This document shows positions 31,302-41,807 of a stretch of DNA of 64,000 nucleotides, one piece after another (the first letter of the stretch is position 1; the number at the start of each line of letters is the position of its first letter). The stretch spans positions 1-64,000 of the forward strand of contig BBZO01000015.1 in the NCBI GenBank assembly GCA_001304875.1, read 5' to 3'. The translations under genes and the position numbers were made by a program. Source of the DNA: Clostridia bacterium UC5.1-2E3 (GTDB lineage Bacteria; Bacillota; Clostridia; Lachnospirales; Lachnospiraceae). The notes under the pieces are model-generated. The model worked only from the letters and a program-made list of their open reading frames with translations. It was not told the DNA's origin and did no database searches.

Positions 31302-34162
31302 CGACTTACGGGAAGTGCTCAGAGAATTTTTAAAAAACTGGTTACCTCCAGACTGTTCGCCCTGACGATGGCGTTCGGACTTCTGTTCGCCATCCTGGTC
31401 GTGCGGCTCTTTCAGCTGCAGATCGTGGAAGGGCAGAGCTATCTGGATGAATATATGGTGCTCACCAAAAAGGATTTAAAAACCAACAGCACCAGAGGTA
31501 ATATCTACGACAGAAACGGGTATGTGCTGGCGAGCAACGAGCTGGCCTACAACGTGACCGTACAGGACATCGGCGCGCTGGGCGACAACAATGACTGGAA
31601 CCTTATGCTGAAGGAGATGGTCGAAATTCTAAAAAAGCACGGCGAATCGGTGCAGGGATCCTTTGAGATCGGACTGGATTTTGACGGAAATGTGGTCTTT
31701 ACCTCCGCCTCGGAGGCGGCCAGAAAGCGTTTCCTCAGAGATTATTACGGTCTCACAAGTGTGGATTTACTGACAGACAGAGACGGCGATTATCCCGCGG
31801 ACATCACCGCCAGGAAGCTTTTGGACCACGCCATGAAAAGCTACAAGCTGGATGAGGTGAAGGACGAGGATGGGAACCTGGTGGAGATCACGGACCAGAT
31901 GGCCATCGACATCATAAACATCCGTTATGCCATGCGTTTCATCGCCTACCAGAAGTACGAAAAGACCACGGTCGCCACGCAGGTCAGCGACGAGACCGTG
32001 GCAGATATACTGGAGCATTCCGCCGACCTCCCCGGCGTGGGAGTGGAGGAGAGCAACGTCCGCGTCTACAACGACAGCATCTATTTCTCCCACATTGTGG
32101 GGTATACGGGAAAGATCACCGAGGAGCGGATGGAGGAGCTCAATGAGACCGGCGGAGACTATACCTTAAACGACACGGTGGGGCGCACCGGCGTGGAATA
32201 CTCCATGGAGACGGAGCTCCAGGGAAAGAAGGGCTCCATGACCGCCTACGTGGACAACATGGGACGCATCCTGGAGACCAGCGACGTGGTGGAGCCCACC
32301 GCCGGAAATGATGTGTACCTAACCATTGACCGGGATCTGCAGGTGGGCATCTATCACCTGCTGGAGCGGCAGCTGGCCGGCATCCTGGTGAGCAAGATCG
32401 TGGACCGGGAGGTGGATCCGTCAGAATTTGCCAAGCATCGCAGATCCTGATTCCCATCAACGACGTCTACTTCCAGCTCATCAACAATAATGTGCTGTCC
32501 ATGGACGACTTCGCGTCGCCGGAGGCGTCGGACACGGAGCGGGGCATCCATAACAAGTTCACCGCGGCCCAGTCGGATATCCTCGGGCAGATCCGCGGTG
32601 AGCTTGAGAGCTCCCGCTCCACAGCCATGAAGGATCTGACGCCCGAGATGGCCTCCTACATGCAGTACATCTACTCCTACTTGTCGGGCTCCGATGTGGG
32701 GATCATCATAAGCTCCGCCATCGACCGGGACAGCGCGGAGTATGCGGCCTGGACGGCGGGGGAGCTGAGCCTCAGGGATTTCCTCTACTATGGCATCGCC
32801 AACAGCTGGATCGACACCACGAAGTTAAACATCGAGAGCCGCTATTCCGACGCGGACGACGTGTTCGGCGCGCTGACGGACTACCTGTTTGAGAAGCTTC
32901 CGGAGAACCGGGCCTTCTCCAAGAAAATTTATGAGAATCTGATCAACGGCGGCGTCATCACGGGAAAGGAGCTGTGTCTGGCCCTCTACGACCAGAACAT
33001 TCTGGCCTACGATGAGAACGAGGTCCGCATGCTGCGGGACAACGGGCCGGCTTACGCGTTCAATTTCATGGTAAATAAGATCTCCAACGTTGAGATCACA
33101 CCGGCGCAGCTGGCGCTGGATCCATGTATGGCCAGCTGTGTGGTCACCGACGTGAATACCGGCCAGGTTCTGGCCCTGGTTTCCTATCCGGGCTACGACA
33201 CCAACCGCATCTCCGACCCGGAGTATTTAAGCCGGCTGAATGCGGATCTTTCCTATCCGCTGAGAAACAATGCGACCCAGACCAAGAAGGCGCCCGGCTC
33301 CACGTTCAAGCCCATCACGGCCATCGCCGCGCTGGAGGAGGGAGTCGTGGGGCTTGATGAGCTCATCACCTGTACGGGCCAGTACGAGGAGGTGGCCCTC
33401 CCCATCAAGTGCTGGATCTACCCGGGACACCACGGCCCCTTAAATGTGGTGGGCGGTCTGGGAAACTCCTGCAACTACTTTATGTCGGAGGTAGCCCACC
33501 GCATGTCCACGGACGAGCAGGGAAACTACGTCCCCAGCAAAGGGCTGGAGACCATCGGAAAATACGCGGCCATGTTTGGCCTGGATCACACCTCGGGCAT
33601 CGAGATTTCGGAGTCCGAGCCGGAAATCACAAAGGACGACCCGGAGCGTTCCTCCATCGGACAGGGAACCAACTCCTTCACCAATGTGCAGCTGTCCAGA
33701 TATATTGCGGCCGTCGCCAACCGGGGAACCGTGTTCGAGTTAAGCCTCATCAGCCAGGTGACCGACTCCAGGGGCGGACTTGTAAAGGGGTATACGCCCA
33801 GAGTCTCTTCCCGGCTGGATTTCGCCGATTCCACATGGAATGCGGTGCAGGAGGGTATGAGACAGGTAATTGCAACCGGTTCCGCGAAGAACATTTTCGA
33901 CGGGCTGGAGGTGGACGTGGCCGGCAAGACGGGTACGGCCGAGGAGGTAAAGACCCGCGGAAACCATGCGTTTTTCGTGTCCTTCGCCCCCTACCAGAAC
34001 CCGGAGATTGCAGTCACCGTCAACATCCCCTACGGATATTCGTCGGGAAATGCGGCGACCGTCGCAAAGAGCGTGTACCGGTTCTACTACGGCTACACCA
34101 CGTTGGATGACATCATCAGCCAGGGCGCTCTGAGCGCATCCAACGATTTAATTCAGGATTAA
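31294..34162 (+). CDS. mrdA: Penicillin-binding protein 2, elongasome transpeptidase (two frameshifts)
   Basis: High-molecular-mass class B PBP of about 956 residues that cross-links side-wall peptidoglycan with RodA. A short cytoplasmic tail and one membrane helix (LFALTMAFGLLFAILVVRLFQLQ) precede the dimerisation domain (RGNIYDRNGYVLASN). The transpeptidase domain has SxxK in APGSTFKPITA, SxN in GNSCNYF and KTG in AGKTGTAEE. A long insert between the domains is common in Lachnospiraceae homologues. Frames break near 31340 (A run) and 32430. The start is taken as TTG 31294, after AAAGGAG, overlapping mreD. The neighbours mreCD, minCDE and rodA fit. Confidence 0.93.
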
Positions 34163-34177
34163 AAAAGAGGTGGTCAT

Positions 34178-34834
34178 ATGCGAGAGACGGTGGTGATCAA
34201 GGGGAACAAATCCGGCATGACAGTCATTCTGGACGACCAGGTCCCCTTCGATGAACTGCTTTTACATGTGGCGAAGAAATTTCGCGAGAGCGCCCGGTTC
34301 TGGGGCTCCGTACAGATGACACTCTCGCTGGAGGGGCGGCCTTTAAGCGCCAGGGAAGAGCTCATGATCGTCGATCAGATATCGGAAAATTCCGGTATCG
34401 AGATTCTGTGTCTCTTAGACAGGGATTTATCCCGCATCGAGCGGTGCGAGAAGGCGTTGAACGAGCGGCTGATGGAGCTCTCCTCGCGCACGGGCCAGTT
34501 CTATAAAGGGAATTTAAAGCGGGGCGAGACGCTGGAGTCCGAGGCCAGCATCGTGATCATCGGCGACGTGGGACACGGCGCCAAGGTCATGGCCAGGGGA
34601 AACATCATCGTCCTGGGACTCTTAAACGGCACCGCCTGCGCCGGGGCGGCGGGGGATTCCTCCTGCGTCATCACGGCGCTGGAGATGGCTCCCATGCAGC
34701 TCCGGATCGCCGGCTACGCGTCCGCGCTCAAGGAAAAAGGGAAGCGTCTGGGACGCGGTCCCATGATCGCCTGCGTGGAACAGGAGAAAGTGAGTGTAAA
34801 GACGTTAAAAAAGAATTTATTTTCGGCATTTTAG
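34178..34834 (+). CDS. minC: Septum site-determining protein MinC
   Basis: Inhibitor of FtsZ ring assembly at the poles, 218 residues, intact. The N-terminal domain (MRETVVIKGNKSGMTVILDD) is followed by the C-terminal beta-helix (LKRGETLESEASIVIIGDVGHGAKVMARGNIIVLGLLNGTACAGA) that binds MinD. It precedes minD and minE in the standard order. Start ATG 34178 follows AAAGAGGTGG. Confidence 0.95.
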   Translation: MRETVVIKGNKSGMTVILDDQVPFDELLLHVAKKFRESARFWGSVQMTLSLEGRPLSAREELMIVDQISENSGIEILCLLDRDLSRIERCEKALNERLMELSSRTGQFYKGNLKRGETLESEASIVIIGDVGHGAKVMARGNIIVLGLLNGTACAGAAGDSSCVITALEMAPMQLRIAGYASALKEKGKRLGRGPMIACVEQEKVSVKTLKKNLFSAF

Positions 34835-34905
34835 TGAAAAAACTGGAAAAAATACAAATAGTAAGGTAAAATAAATAAGGGTAATCGATCAGGAGGATAT
34901 TCATT

Positions 34906-35701
34906 ATGAGTGAAGTCATTGTGATTACATCCGGAAAAGGCGGTGTAGGCAAGACGACTACCTCCGCAAACGTTGGTACCGGCCTGGCCATGCTGGGAAA
35001 AAGCGTGGTTCTCATCGACACGGACATCGGTCTTCGGAACCTGGACGTGGTGATGGGCCTGGAAACCGGATTGTCTACAATCTGGTGGACGTTGTGGAAG
35101 GGAACTGCCGCATGAAGCAGGCCTTGATAAAAGACAAAAGATATCCCAACCTGTATTTGCTTCCCTCCGCGCAGACGCGGGACAAGTCCTCCGTGAATCC
35201 GGAGCAGATGAGGAAGCTGGTCGATGACTTAAGAGAAGATTTTGATTACATACTGTTAGATTGTCCGGCGGGCATCGAGCAGGGCTTTAAGAACGCCGTT
35301 GCCGGGGCCGACCGGGCGCTTATTGTAACTACGCCGGAGGTTTCCGCCATCCGGGATGCGGACCGCATCATCGGTCTTCTGGAGGCGGGCGCCGGGGAAC
35401 TGGAGCGAATGGATCTGATTGTAAACAGGATACGCATGGATATGGTGCGGCGGGGCGATATGATGTCCATCGACGATGTGATGGATATTCTGGCCATCCC
35501 CATCATCGGGCCGTCCCCGACGACGAGGACATCGTCGTCTCCACCAATCAGGGGGAACCTCTGGTGGGCCTAAACGGCTTTGCCGGACAGGCCTACTTAA
35601 ATATATGCAAGCGCATCCTGGGAGAGCACGTACCTTTGATGAACCTGGATTCCGGGCAGAACCTGTGGTCCAAGATCACCTGCTTTTTAAAGCGGGCATG
35701 A
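34906..35701 (+). CDS. minD: Septum site-determining ATPase MinD (two frameshifts)
   Basis: Membrane-associated ParA-type ATPase of about 265 residues that recruits MinC. The deviant Walker [17 protein letters not shown] is intact; [16 protein letters not shown] and [15 protein letters not shown] follow. The amphipathic C-terminal helix ([13 protein letters not shown]) is the membrane-targeting sequence. Frames break near 35060 (AAAA read as AAA, restoring [14 protein letters not shown]) and 35511 (GGGG read as GGG, restoring [16 protein letters not shown]). ATG 34906 has AGGAGG upstream. It is followed 10 bases later by minE. Confidence 0.96.
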
Positions 35702-35711
35702 GGTGGAAGCC

Positions 35712-35978
35712 ATGAATCTGCTGGAACTGTTTCTTAAGAAAAATTCCGGCGAGATCGCCAGGAACCGCTTGAAACTCCTTCTTGTTTCCGAGCGGGCCGG
35801 CTGTTCACCGGAGCTTTTGGAGATGATAAAGAACGATCTCATCCGTGTGGTGTCCCGATATATGGAGGTGGACACGCAGGGGCTGGAGATCAAGGTGACG
35901 CAGGTGGACATAAAGGAACAGGGCGGGAAGGCGCCCGCGCTCTTTGCCAGCATACCAATTCGTGACTTACAGAAGTAA
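35712..35978 (+). CDS. minE: Cell division topological specificity factor MinE
   Basis: An 88-residue intact protein that triggers MinD ATP hydrolysis and drives Min dynamics. The N-terminus MNLLELFLKKNSGEIARNRLK is the membrane/MinD-binding helix, followed by LLVSERAGCSPELLEMIKNDLIRVVSRYMEVD. ATG 35712 is chosen over the GTG at 35703 because GAGGTGG lies 5-6 bases upstream. The presence of minE means an oscillating Min system rather than a DivIVA-anchored one, as in many Clostridia. Confidence 0.95.
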   Translation: MNLLELFLKKNSGEIARNRLKLLLVSERAGCSPELLEMIKNDLIRVVSRYMEVDTQGLEIKVTQVDIKEQGGKAPALFASIPIRDLQK

Positions 35979-35993
35979 GGGGTCACTTTCATA

Positions 35994-37115
35994 ATGTTAT
36001 TTGACTATAATTTCCGCAATTACAACTACAGAGTTGTGATATACATGCTTATTCTGAGCATCATCGGCGTGCTCATCATACGGAGCGCCAGCCCCGACGA
36101 CGGGCTTGCGCAGAAGCAGATCGTGGGTCTGGGCGTTTCCCTGACGGCGGCGCTTGTGCTGTCGCTCATCGACTATCACCGGATCCTGCGCTGCAATATC
36201 CTGATCTACGCCGGATGCGTGCTCCTTCTGCTTGCCGTGCTCCTGTTCGGCAAAAATGTAAATGGAGCGACCAGGTGGCTGGAGATCTGGAAGGTCCAGA
36301 TCCAGCCGTCGGAGTTTGTAAAGATCGGTCTGATCATGATATTTGCCAACTTTCTTGGCAAATACCACGATCAGATCAACCGGGTGAAGATCCTTGGGAT
36401 GGCGGCGGCGCTGGCCCTGGTCCCCATCGGACTGATTTACAAACAGCCGAACCTCTCCACCAGCCTGGTGACCATCGTGGTAGTCGCCTCCATGGTGTAC
36501 GTGGCGGGCCTAAGCTACCGCTGGATCGGCGGCGCACTGGCCGTGGGCATTCCCGCGGGCGGACTGATGCTCTATCTGGCACAGTTTGAGATTATCCCAT
36601 TCATCGAGAAATACCAGGCGCAGAGAATCCTTGCCAAGCTGTTCAACGATTCCAGCAAGTATGCGGACTTAAACCGCCAGCAGAACGTCTCGATGATGGC
36701 CATCGGCTCCGGACAGCTCTGGGGCAAGGGACTTAACACTGATACACTCTCCTCGGTGAAGAACGGAAACTTCCTCTCGGAGGAGCAGACCGACTTTATC
36801 TTCGCCGTCATCGGGGAGGAGCTGGGCTTTGTCCGCTGTGTGGCGATTATCGCCCTCTTTGCCCTTCTGGTCTGGGAGTGTATCTGGATGGCCAACCGGG
36901 CGAAGGATACCGAGGGAAAGCTGATCTGCATCGGCATGGCGACGCTCATCGCGTTCCAGTCCTTTGCAAACATCGCGGTTGCCACGGGCATATTTCCCAA
37001 CACCGGCCTGCCGCTTCCATTTATCAGCTCGGGACTCAGCTCGCTGCTGAGTATATATATAGGCATGGGCATCGTGCTGAATGTCGGTTTACAGAGAAAA
37101 ATAAGCAGTCATTAA
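35994..37115 (+). CDS. rodA: Peptidoglycan glycosyltransferase RodA
   Basis: SEDS-family polymerase of 373 residues with about ten transmembrane helices, the partner of PBP2. SEDS marks are present: VNGATRWLEIWKVQIQPSEFVKIGLIM (catalytic region), FLSEEQTDFIFAVIGEELGFV and NTGLPLPFISSGLSSLLSIY. Intact. It follows minE by 15 bases, so Min, SEDS and class B PBP genes form one long shape/division cluster. RodA rather than FtsW is inferred from the elongasome neighbours. Confidence 0.93.
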   Translation: MLFDYNFRNYNYRVVIYMLILSIIGVLIIRSASPDDGLAQKQIVGLGVSLTAALVLSLIDYHRILRCNILIYAGCVLLLLAVLLFGKNVNGATRWLEIWKVQIQPSEFVKIGLIMIFANFLGKYHDQINRVKILGMAAALALVPIGLIYKQPNLSTSLVTIVVVASMVYVAGLSYRWIGGALAVGIPAGGLMLYLAQFEIIPFIEKYQAQRILAKLFNDSSKYADLNRQQNVSMMAIGSGQLWGKGLNTDTLSSVKNGNFLSEEQTDFIFAVIGEELGFVRCVAIIALFALLVWECIWMANRAKDTEGKLICIGMATLIAFQSFANIAVATGIFPNTGLPLPFISSGLSSLLSIYIGMGIVLNVGLQRKISSH

Positions 37116-37128
37116 GGAGGAGTTATAG

Positions 37129-37524
37129 ATGAATATCGGTTTAATTGCGCACGACGCAAAGAAGAAGCTGATGCAGAATTTCTGCATCGCCTACAGGGGT
37201 ATCCTGAGCAAGAACGATCTCTACGCCACCGGAACCACCGGAAGGCTGATTGAAGAGGTAACCAATTTATCGGTACACAAGTACCTTCCAGGCCATTTAG
37301 GCGGCTCTCAGCAGGTGCAGGCCCAGATCGAGAACAATGAGATGGATCTGCTCATCTTCCTGCGGGATCCGCTTTCCGCCAAATCCCACGAGCCCAGCAT
37401 CAGCGACATCGTGCGGATGTGCGACTCCTACAATGTCCCGGTAGCCACCAATCTGGCCACCGCCGAGCTCCTCATCAAGGCGCTGGACCGCGGCGATCTG
37501 GAGTGGCGCGAGGCGTACAGATAG
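37129..37524 (+). CDS. mgsA: Methylglyoxal synthase
   Basis: Converts dihydroxyacetone phosphate to methylglyoxal and phosphate, a glycolytic overflow bypass. At 131 residues it is intact. Family marks: LIAHDAKKKLMQNFC, ATGTTGRLIEE, LPGHLGGSQQVQAQI (phosphate binding) and DLLIFLRDPLSAKSHEPSISD with the catalytic Asp. RBS AAGGAGGAG before ATG 37129. It sits between rodA and the carboxypeptidase gene and probably shares their transcript; a functional link to division is not evident. Confidence 0.95.
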   Translation: MNIGLIAHDAKKKLMQNFCIAYRGILSKNDLYATGTTGRLIEEVTNLSVHKYLPGHLGGSQQVQAQIENNEMDLLIFLRDPLSAKSHEPSISDIVRMCDSYNVPVATNLATAELLIKALDRGDLEWREAYR

Positions 37525-37535
37525 GAGCAGGGAAC

Positions 37536-38505
37536 ATGAGACTTAGAACGATTTTTCTGCTCGGGCTGACAGCCGCGGGGCTTATGCTCCTTTCCGGCTG
37601 CGGGAACGGCATGGAGGCGGATTCCGTCTATTCCTTCGAGGCGAGAGAGCAGGTGCTCGCCGCCGCGGAGGCGGGGAGCGACCGGGCCGAGGCCTTCGCC
37701 GCCAGGCTCTGCGTGGTGGAGGACGAGGGACGCTTCGACAGTTCGGAGGTGGATGCGGAGGCGGCCGCCGTGTTCTCCATCGACGACCAGATGGTCATTT
37801 ACAGCAAGAATGCCTACGAGCAGCTCTATCCGGCCAGCACCACCAAGGTGATGACCGCCATCCTCGCACTGAAATATGGAAATCTGTCGGATGTGGTGAC
37901 GGTGACCGACGCCGCCGTGATCACCGAGGCCGGCGCATCCCTGGCAAATATTAAGCCGGGCGATCAGCTGACGCTGGAACAGCTTCTCTACGGCTCATGC
38001 TTCCGTCGGGAAACGACGCGGCCAACGCCATCGCGGTTCATCTGGCGGGCAGCGTGGACGCCTTCGCCGATAGGATGAACGAGGAGGCGGAGAGGATCGG
38101 AGCCACCGGGACCCATTTTGTGAATCCCAGCGGCCTCAACGATCCGGACCATTACACCACGGCCTACGACCTGTATCTGATGTTCAACGAGGCTCTCACC
38201 TACCGAAGTTCCGGGAAGTGATATCGACCTCCTCCTACACGGCAAATTATCTGGACGGGACCGGCGCATCCGTCTCCCAGACCTGGATGGTCAGCAATAA
38301 GTACATAAACGGCGAGGAGGAGACTCCCGCGGGACTGACGGTTCTGGGCGGAAAGACAGGCACGACGCAGGCTGCCGGAAACTGTCTCGTGATGGCCAGC
38401 ACCGCCGAAAATGGGGACGAATATATCTCCGTCGTCATGAAAGCCGGAAGCCGTCCGGCGCTGTATGAAAATATGACAAATATAATACGTAAAATTGTGG
38501 AATAG
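37536..38505 (+). CDS. D-alanyl-D-alanine carboxypeptidase lipoprotein (two frameshifts)
   Basis: Low-molecular-mass PBP of the S11 (DacA/DacF-like) family, about 323 residues. Its lipobox MLLSGCG anchors it to the membrane. Catalytic motifs are present: SxxK in ASTTKVMTAIL, SxN in LPSGNDAANAIA and KTG in GGKTGTTQAAG. It trims the terminal D-Ala of stem peptides. The protein is short and lacks the usual C-terminal PBP5-like beta domain and amphipathic anchor, consistent with lipid anchoring instead. Frames break near 37995 and 38203 (GG read as G). ATG 37536 follows AGGAGCAGGGAAC. Confidence 0.9.
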
Positions 38506-38508
38506 CCA

Positions 38509-38537
38509 TTGCCTTTTTTATAAATTTATTATATAAT
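38509..38537 (+). promoter_or_regulatory. Promoter of the P-loop protein gene
   Basis: TTGCCT at 38509-38514, 17-base spacer, TATAAT at 38532-38537, with a very AT-rich ~50-base leader to the ATG at 38596. Confidence 0.7.
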
Positions 38538-38595
38538 TGGACGTATAATAAAAGATTTTTTATACAAATTCTATAAACCCAAGGAGGAGATTGTT

Positions 38596-39015
38596 ATGGT
38601 TCAGATTATTGCAGGGAATAAGGGTAAAGGAAAGACGAAACATCTACTGGATATGGCAAACTCAGCAGTCAAAGAAGCGCGCGGCTCCATCGTTTATCTC
38701 GATAAGAGCGCAAAACATATGTATGAATTGAGCAACAAGATCCGCTTGATCAATGTAAATGAATTTCCCATCGAATCCAGCGAAGGATTCATCGGTTTCA
38801 TCTGCGGCATTATTTCCCAGGATCACGATCTGGAGCAGATGTATCTGGACAGCTTTTTAAAGCTTGCATGCCTTGAGGGCGAGGACATCAAGATGACCCT
38901 CGACACCTTGAGAACGATCGGCGAAAAATATCACATTACCTTCGTGCTCAGCATCTCCAGAGATGCCCACGAGCTCCCGGAGAATGCGAAGGCAGAAGTG
39001 GTTGTTTCTTTATAA
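38596..39015 (+). CDS. Small P-loop ATPase-like protein, function unknown
   Basis: A 139-residue intact soluble protein. A Walker A motif opens the protein (IIAGNKGKGKTKHLLDMAN); two beta strands with hydrophobic runs follow (SIVYLDKSAKHMYEL, ITFVLSISRD), giving a RecA-like outline. Only one weak candidate Walker B (IVYLD) is visible, and there is no partner domain. Similar small P-loop proteins are common in Lachnospiraceae, sometimes mislabelled PilT-like; I know of no function. It has its own promoter and terminator and codons more AT-rich than the flanks, so it is a single-gene unit between cell wall and division genes. Confidence 0.8.
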   Translation: MVQIIAGNKGKGKTKHLLDMANSAVKEARGSIVYLDKSAKHMYELSNKIRLINVNEFPIESSEGFIGFICGIISQDHDLEQMYLDSFLKLACLEGEDIKMTLDTLRTIGEKYHITFVLSISRDAHELPENAKAEVVVSL

Positions 39016-39035
39016 AATTTATATGGAATTACATA

Positions 39036-39064
39036 GGGCTCCGGCATCCGCTGGGGCTCTTTTT
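39036..39064 (+). terminator. Terminator after the P-loop gene
   Basis: Ten-base arms (39036-39045 and 39050-39059) pair with several G-T wobbles around a 4-base loop; five T follow. Confidence 0.65.
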
Positions 39065-39089
39065 CGGCTCTTTTTCCGGTCTAAAAACC

Positions 39090-39118
39090 TTGCACTTTCC
39101 ACCGATAGCCTATATAAT
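39090..39118 (+). promoter_or_regulatory. Promoter of the HlyD-like/yggS/sepF unit
   Basis: TTGCAC at 39090-39095, 17-base spacer, TATAAT at 39113-39118, 28 bases before the chosen TTG start. Confidence 0.75.
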
Positions 39119-39146
39119 GGAAAGGATGGGAAAGGAGTGCGGTCCC

Positions 39147-40548
39147 TTGGCAAAAAAGAAGAAGAACAAGAAGATCGTCCATTACAGAAAGCCGCTGAAT
39201 CTGAATGTGGGAATGATCATTTTTGCGATCATTTTCATCTATTTGTCATTCAGCGTCTACACATATATCCGCCGCGACAAGATCCAGTTTTACGAGGTCG
39301 TGGAGGGAGGCATCGTCAACGACAGCACATTCACGGGCATCATCCTGCGGGAGGAGATCGTGAAGAACGCGCCCGTCAGCGGCTATGTGAACTACTACGT
39401 GCGGGAGGGGAAACGGGCGTCCGTTGGAAGCCGCATCTACTCCATCGACGAGAGCGGCCAGATGACCGCGTTTCTGGAGAGCCGGCAGGGGGATGAGGTG
39501 GAGATTTCCGCGGAAACCTAAGCGAGCTGAAAAAGCAGCTCTCCTCCACGGTGTCAAACTACGACGATACCAGCTTCAGTTCCATCTACGACGCAAAGGT
39601 GACGCTTAACGCCGCCATGATGGAGTACACGAACCTGGACAGCTTAAGCAGTCTGGATTCGGAGATGGAACAGATGGGGATTCATTTCCGGCAGGTGACC
39701 ACCGACCAGGCGGGCGTGGTGTCCTACGCCATCGATTCCTACGAGTCGTTAAAGCCGGAGCAGATTACGGCGGAGCATTTCAACAAAGCCGGGTACGAGA
39801 GATCCATGGGAAATTCCGGAAAACTGGTGGAGAATGGAAGCCCCGTATACAAGATTATCCCCGATGACCGGTGGACCGTGGTGTTCCAGCTGACCGAGGA
39901 ACAGGCGGCCTCCTACAGCGGGCAGGAGAGCCTGAACGTAAACTTCAACAACGGCGAGCTGGAGACCTCTGGAACCTACACCCAGTTTACCGGCGCGGAC
40001 GGCGGGCTTTACGGACGTCTGGATTTTGACAGATACATGGTTCAGTTTGTGTCCGACCGGTTTGTAAACTTCGAGATTCTCTCGGAGCGGGAGACGGGTT
40101 TAAAAATCCCCATCAGCGCGGTGACCACCAAGAATTTTTACACGGTTCCGGTGGACTTTCTGACGGAGGGCGGCAACGATTCCGGAAAGGGCTTTATAAA
40201 GGAGGTCTACTCCGAGAGCGGCGAGGCGTCCGCAGTGTTCACCCCACCACCATCTACAATTCGACCGATGAATATTATTACATAGATACCAGCGAGAACA
40301 GCGAGTTCAAGAGCGGGGACTATATTTTAAAACCCGACTCCAATGAGCGGTACCAGGTGGGCCCCGTGGCCACCCTGGAGGGCGCCTACAATATCAACAA
40401 GGGCTACGCAGTGTTCAAGCAGATTGAGGTTCTCTCCACCAACGGGGAGTATTACACCGTGAAGAAAAATATGGACTACGGACTCTCCGTGTACGACCAC
40501 ATCGTGCTGGATGCCGATACGGTCACGGAGGGACAGATCATCTATTAG
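39147..40548 (+). CDS. HlyD-like single-pass membrane protein in the sepF cluster (two frameshifts)
   Basis: About 467 residues. A Lys-rich cytoplasmic tail (MAKKKKNKKIVHYRKP) and one transmembrane helix (VGMIIFAIIFIYLSFSVYTYI) are followed by a large extracytoplasmic part. That part contains a barrel-sandwich/HlyD-type hairpin (GGIVNDSTFTGIILREEIVKNAPVSGYVNYYVREGKRASVGSRIY). No transporter gene is adjacent, so an efflux role is doubtful. The fixed position before yggS-sepF suggests a division or envelope role (inference). Frames break near 39515 and 40243. TTG 39147 is chosen because AAAGGAG lies 9 bases upstream. Confidence 0.8.
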
Positions 40549-40569
40549 ACAGACAGGAGGGTGCATCTT

Positions 40570-41249
40570 ATGATACGGGAAAATCTGGATGAAGTCAGGG
40601 CAAGGGTTGCCGCAGCCGCCGTCAGAAGCGGGAGGGATCCAAAGGACATCACCCTGATCGCAGTGAGCAAGACAAAGCCGGTTCCCATGCTTTTGGAGGC
40701 CTACGGGGCCGGAGCCAGGGATTTCGGTGAAAATAAGGTGCAGGAGATTCTGGACAAGCATCCGCAGATGCCCCAGGACGTGCGCTGGCACATGATCGGC
40801 CACCTGCAGCGCAACAAGGTGCGCCAGGTGCTGGGAAAGGCCGTCCTCATTCACTCGGTGGATTCCATACGGCTCGCCGAACAGATCGAGGCCGAGGCGG
40901 CGAAGCAGAATCTGACGGCAGATATCCTTCTGGAGGTCAACGTGGCCAGGGAGGAGAGCAAGTACGGCTTTATGACGGAGGAGGTCATGGACGCTGTTCT
41001 CACGGTCAGCCGGTTCCCCACGTGCGCATTAAAGGCTGATGACCATTGCACCTTTTGTGGAAAATTCTGAAGAAAATCGAAAAATTTTTAAAAGAATTAT
41101 TTCAATTATCTGTTGACATCAAAAGTAAAAACATTGATAATGTTAATATGAGTGTGCTCTCAATGGGTATGACCGGCGACTACGAGGTTGCCGTCGAGGA
41201 GGGCGCAACCATGATCAGAGTGGGCACCGGCATCTTCGGTGTCAGATAA
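40570..41249 (+). CDS. YggS/YlmE-family PLP homeostasis protein (three frameshifts, AT-rich patch)
   Basis: Alanine-racemase-like barrel protein that binds PLP and buffers its cellular level. Marks: [31 protein letters not shown] (Lys of the Schiff base in VSKTKP), [17 protein letters not shown], and [27 protein letters not shown] at the end. Frames break near 41022, 41036 and 41085. Between about 41045 and 41165 the DNA turns strongly AT-rich while still encoding the expected protein; see the findings. ATG 40570 lies 10 bases after AGGAGG. sepF follows, the usual Firmicutes division-cluster order. Confidence 0.9.
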
Positions 41250-41274
41250 CGAAGGGAATGGAGAGAGTTAAAGT

Positions 41275-41783
41275 ATGAGTTTCTGACGAAAATTATGGAT
41301 ACGATGCGTTTAAACGAGGAAGACGACGACTACTTCCTGGACGACGAAGAGTACGAAGACGATAAAATAGAGAAAAAGAGCATTTTCACCAGCAAGAAGA
41401 ACGACGACTATTACGACGATGAAGACGCGGAGCCGAAGCCACGGTTCTTCCCGCGTTCCTCCTCGAAGGTCGTTCCGATGAAGCGGAGCATGGAGGTTTC
41501 CCTTGTGAAGCCCACTTCCATCGAGGATTCCAGAGAGATCTGTGATTACCTGCTGGCGGGCAAGGCTGTCGTTCTTAACATGGAGGGCATACATACGGAG
41601 GTTGCGCAGCGGATCATCGATTTCACCTCCGGCGCCACCTACTCCATGAACGGAAACCTTCAGAAGATTTCCAATTATATTTTCATCGCCACCCCCGAGA
41701 CGGTGGAGCTTTCCGGCGACTTCCAGGATCTTTTGTCCAACGGAGCGTTCGACAGCATCTCCGGTCTCAACATTCATCTGTAA
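41275..41783 (+). CDS. sepF: Cell division protein SepF (one frameshift at the start)
   Basis: Membrane-binding protein that aligns FtsZ filaments at the septum. About 170 residues once a T is restored near 41283, giving the membrane-binding N-terminus MSFLTKIMDTMRLN from ATG 41275. An acidic Asp/Glu/Tyr-rich linker follows, then the SepF core: VSLVKPTSIEDSREICDYLLAGKAVVLNMEGIHTEVAQRIIDFTSGATYSMNG. Without the repair the first in-frame ATG is 41295. It is the third gene of the HlyD-like/yggS/sepF unit. Confidence 0.93.
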
Positions 41784-41807
41784 ATTAAATAGCGGATCAT
41801 AAGGGAG

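Noticed and set aside
35060-35120. Programmed frameshifting in minD or other genes
   Set aside because: No slippery heptamer plus downstream structure recurs; the same kind of lost base appears in dozens of unrelated genes, so sequence error is simpler.
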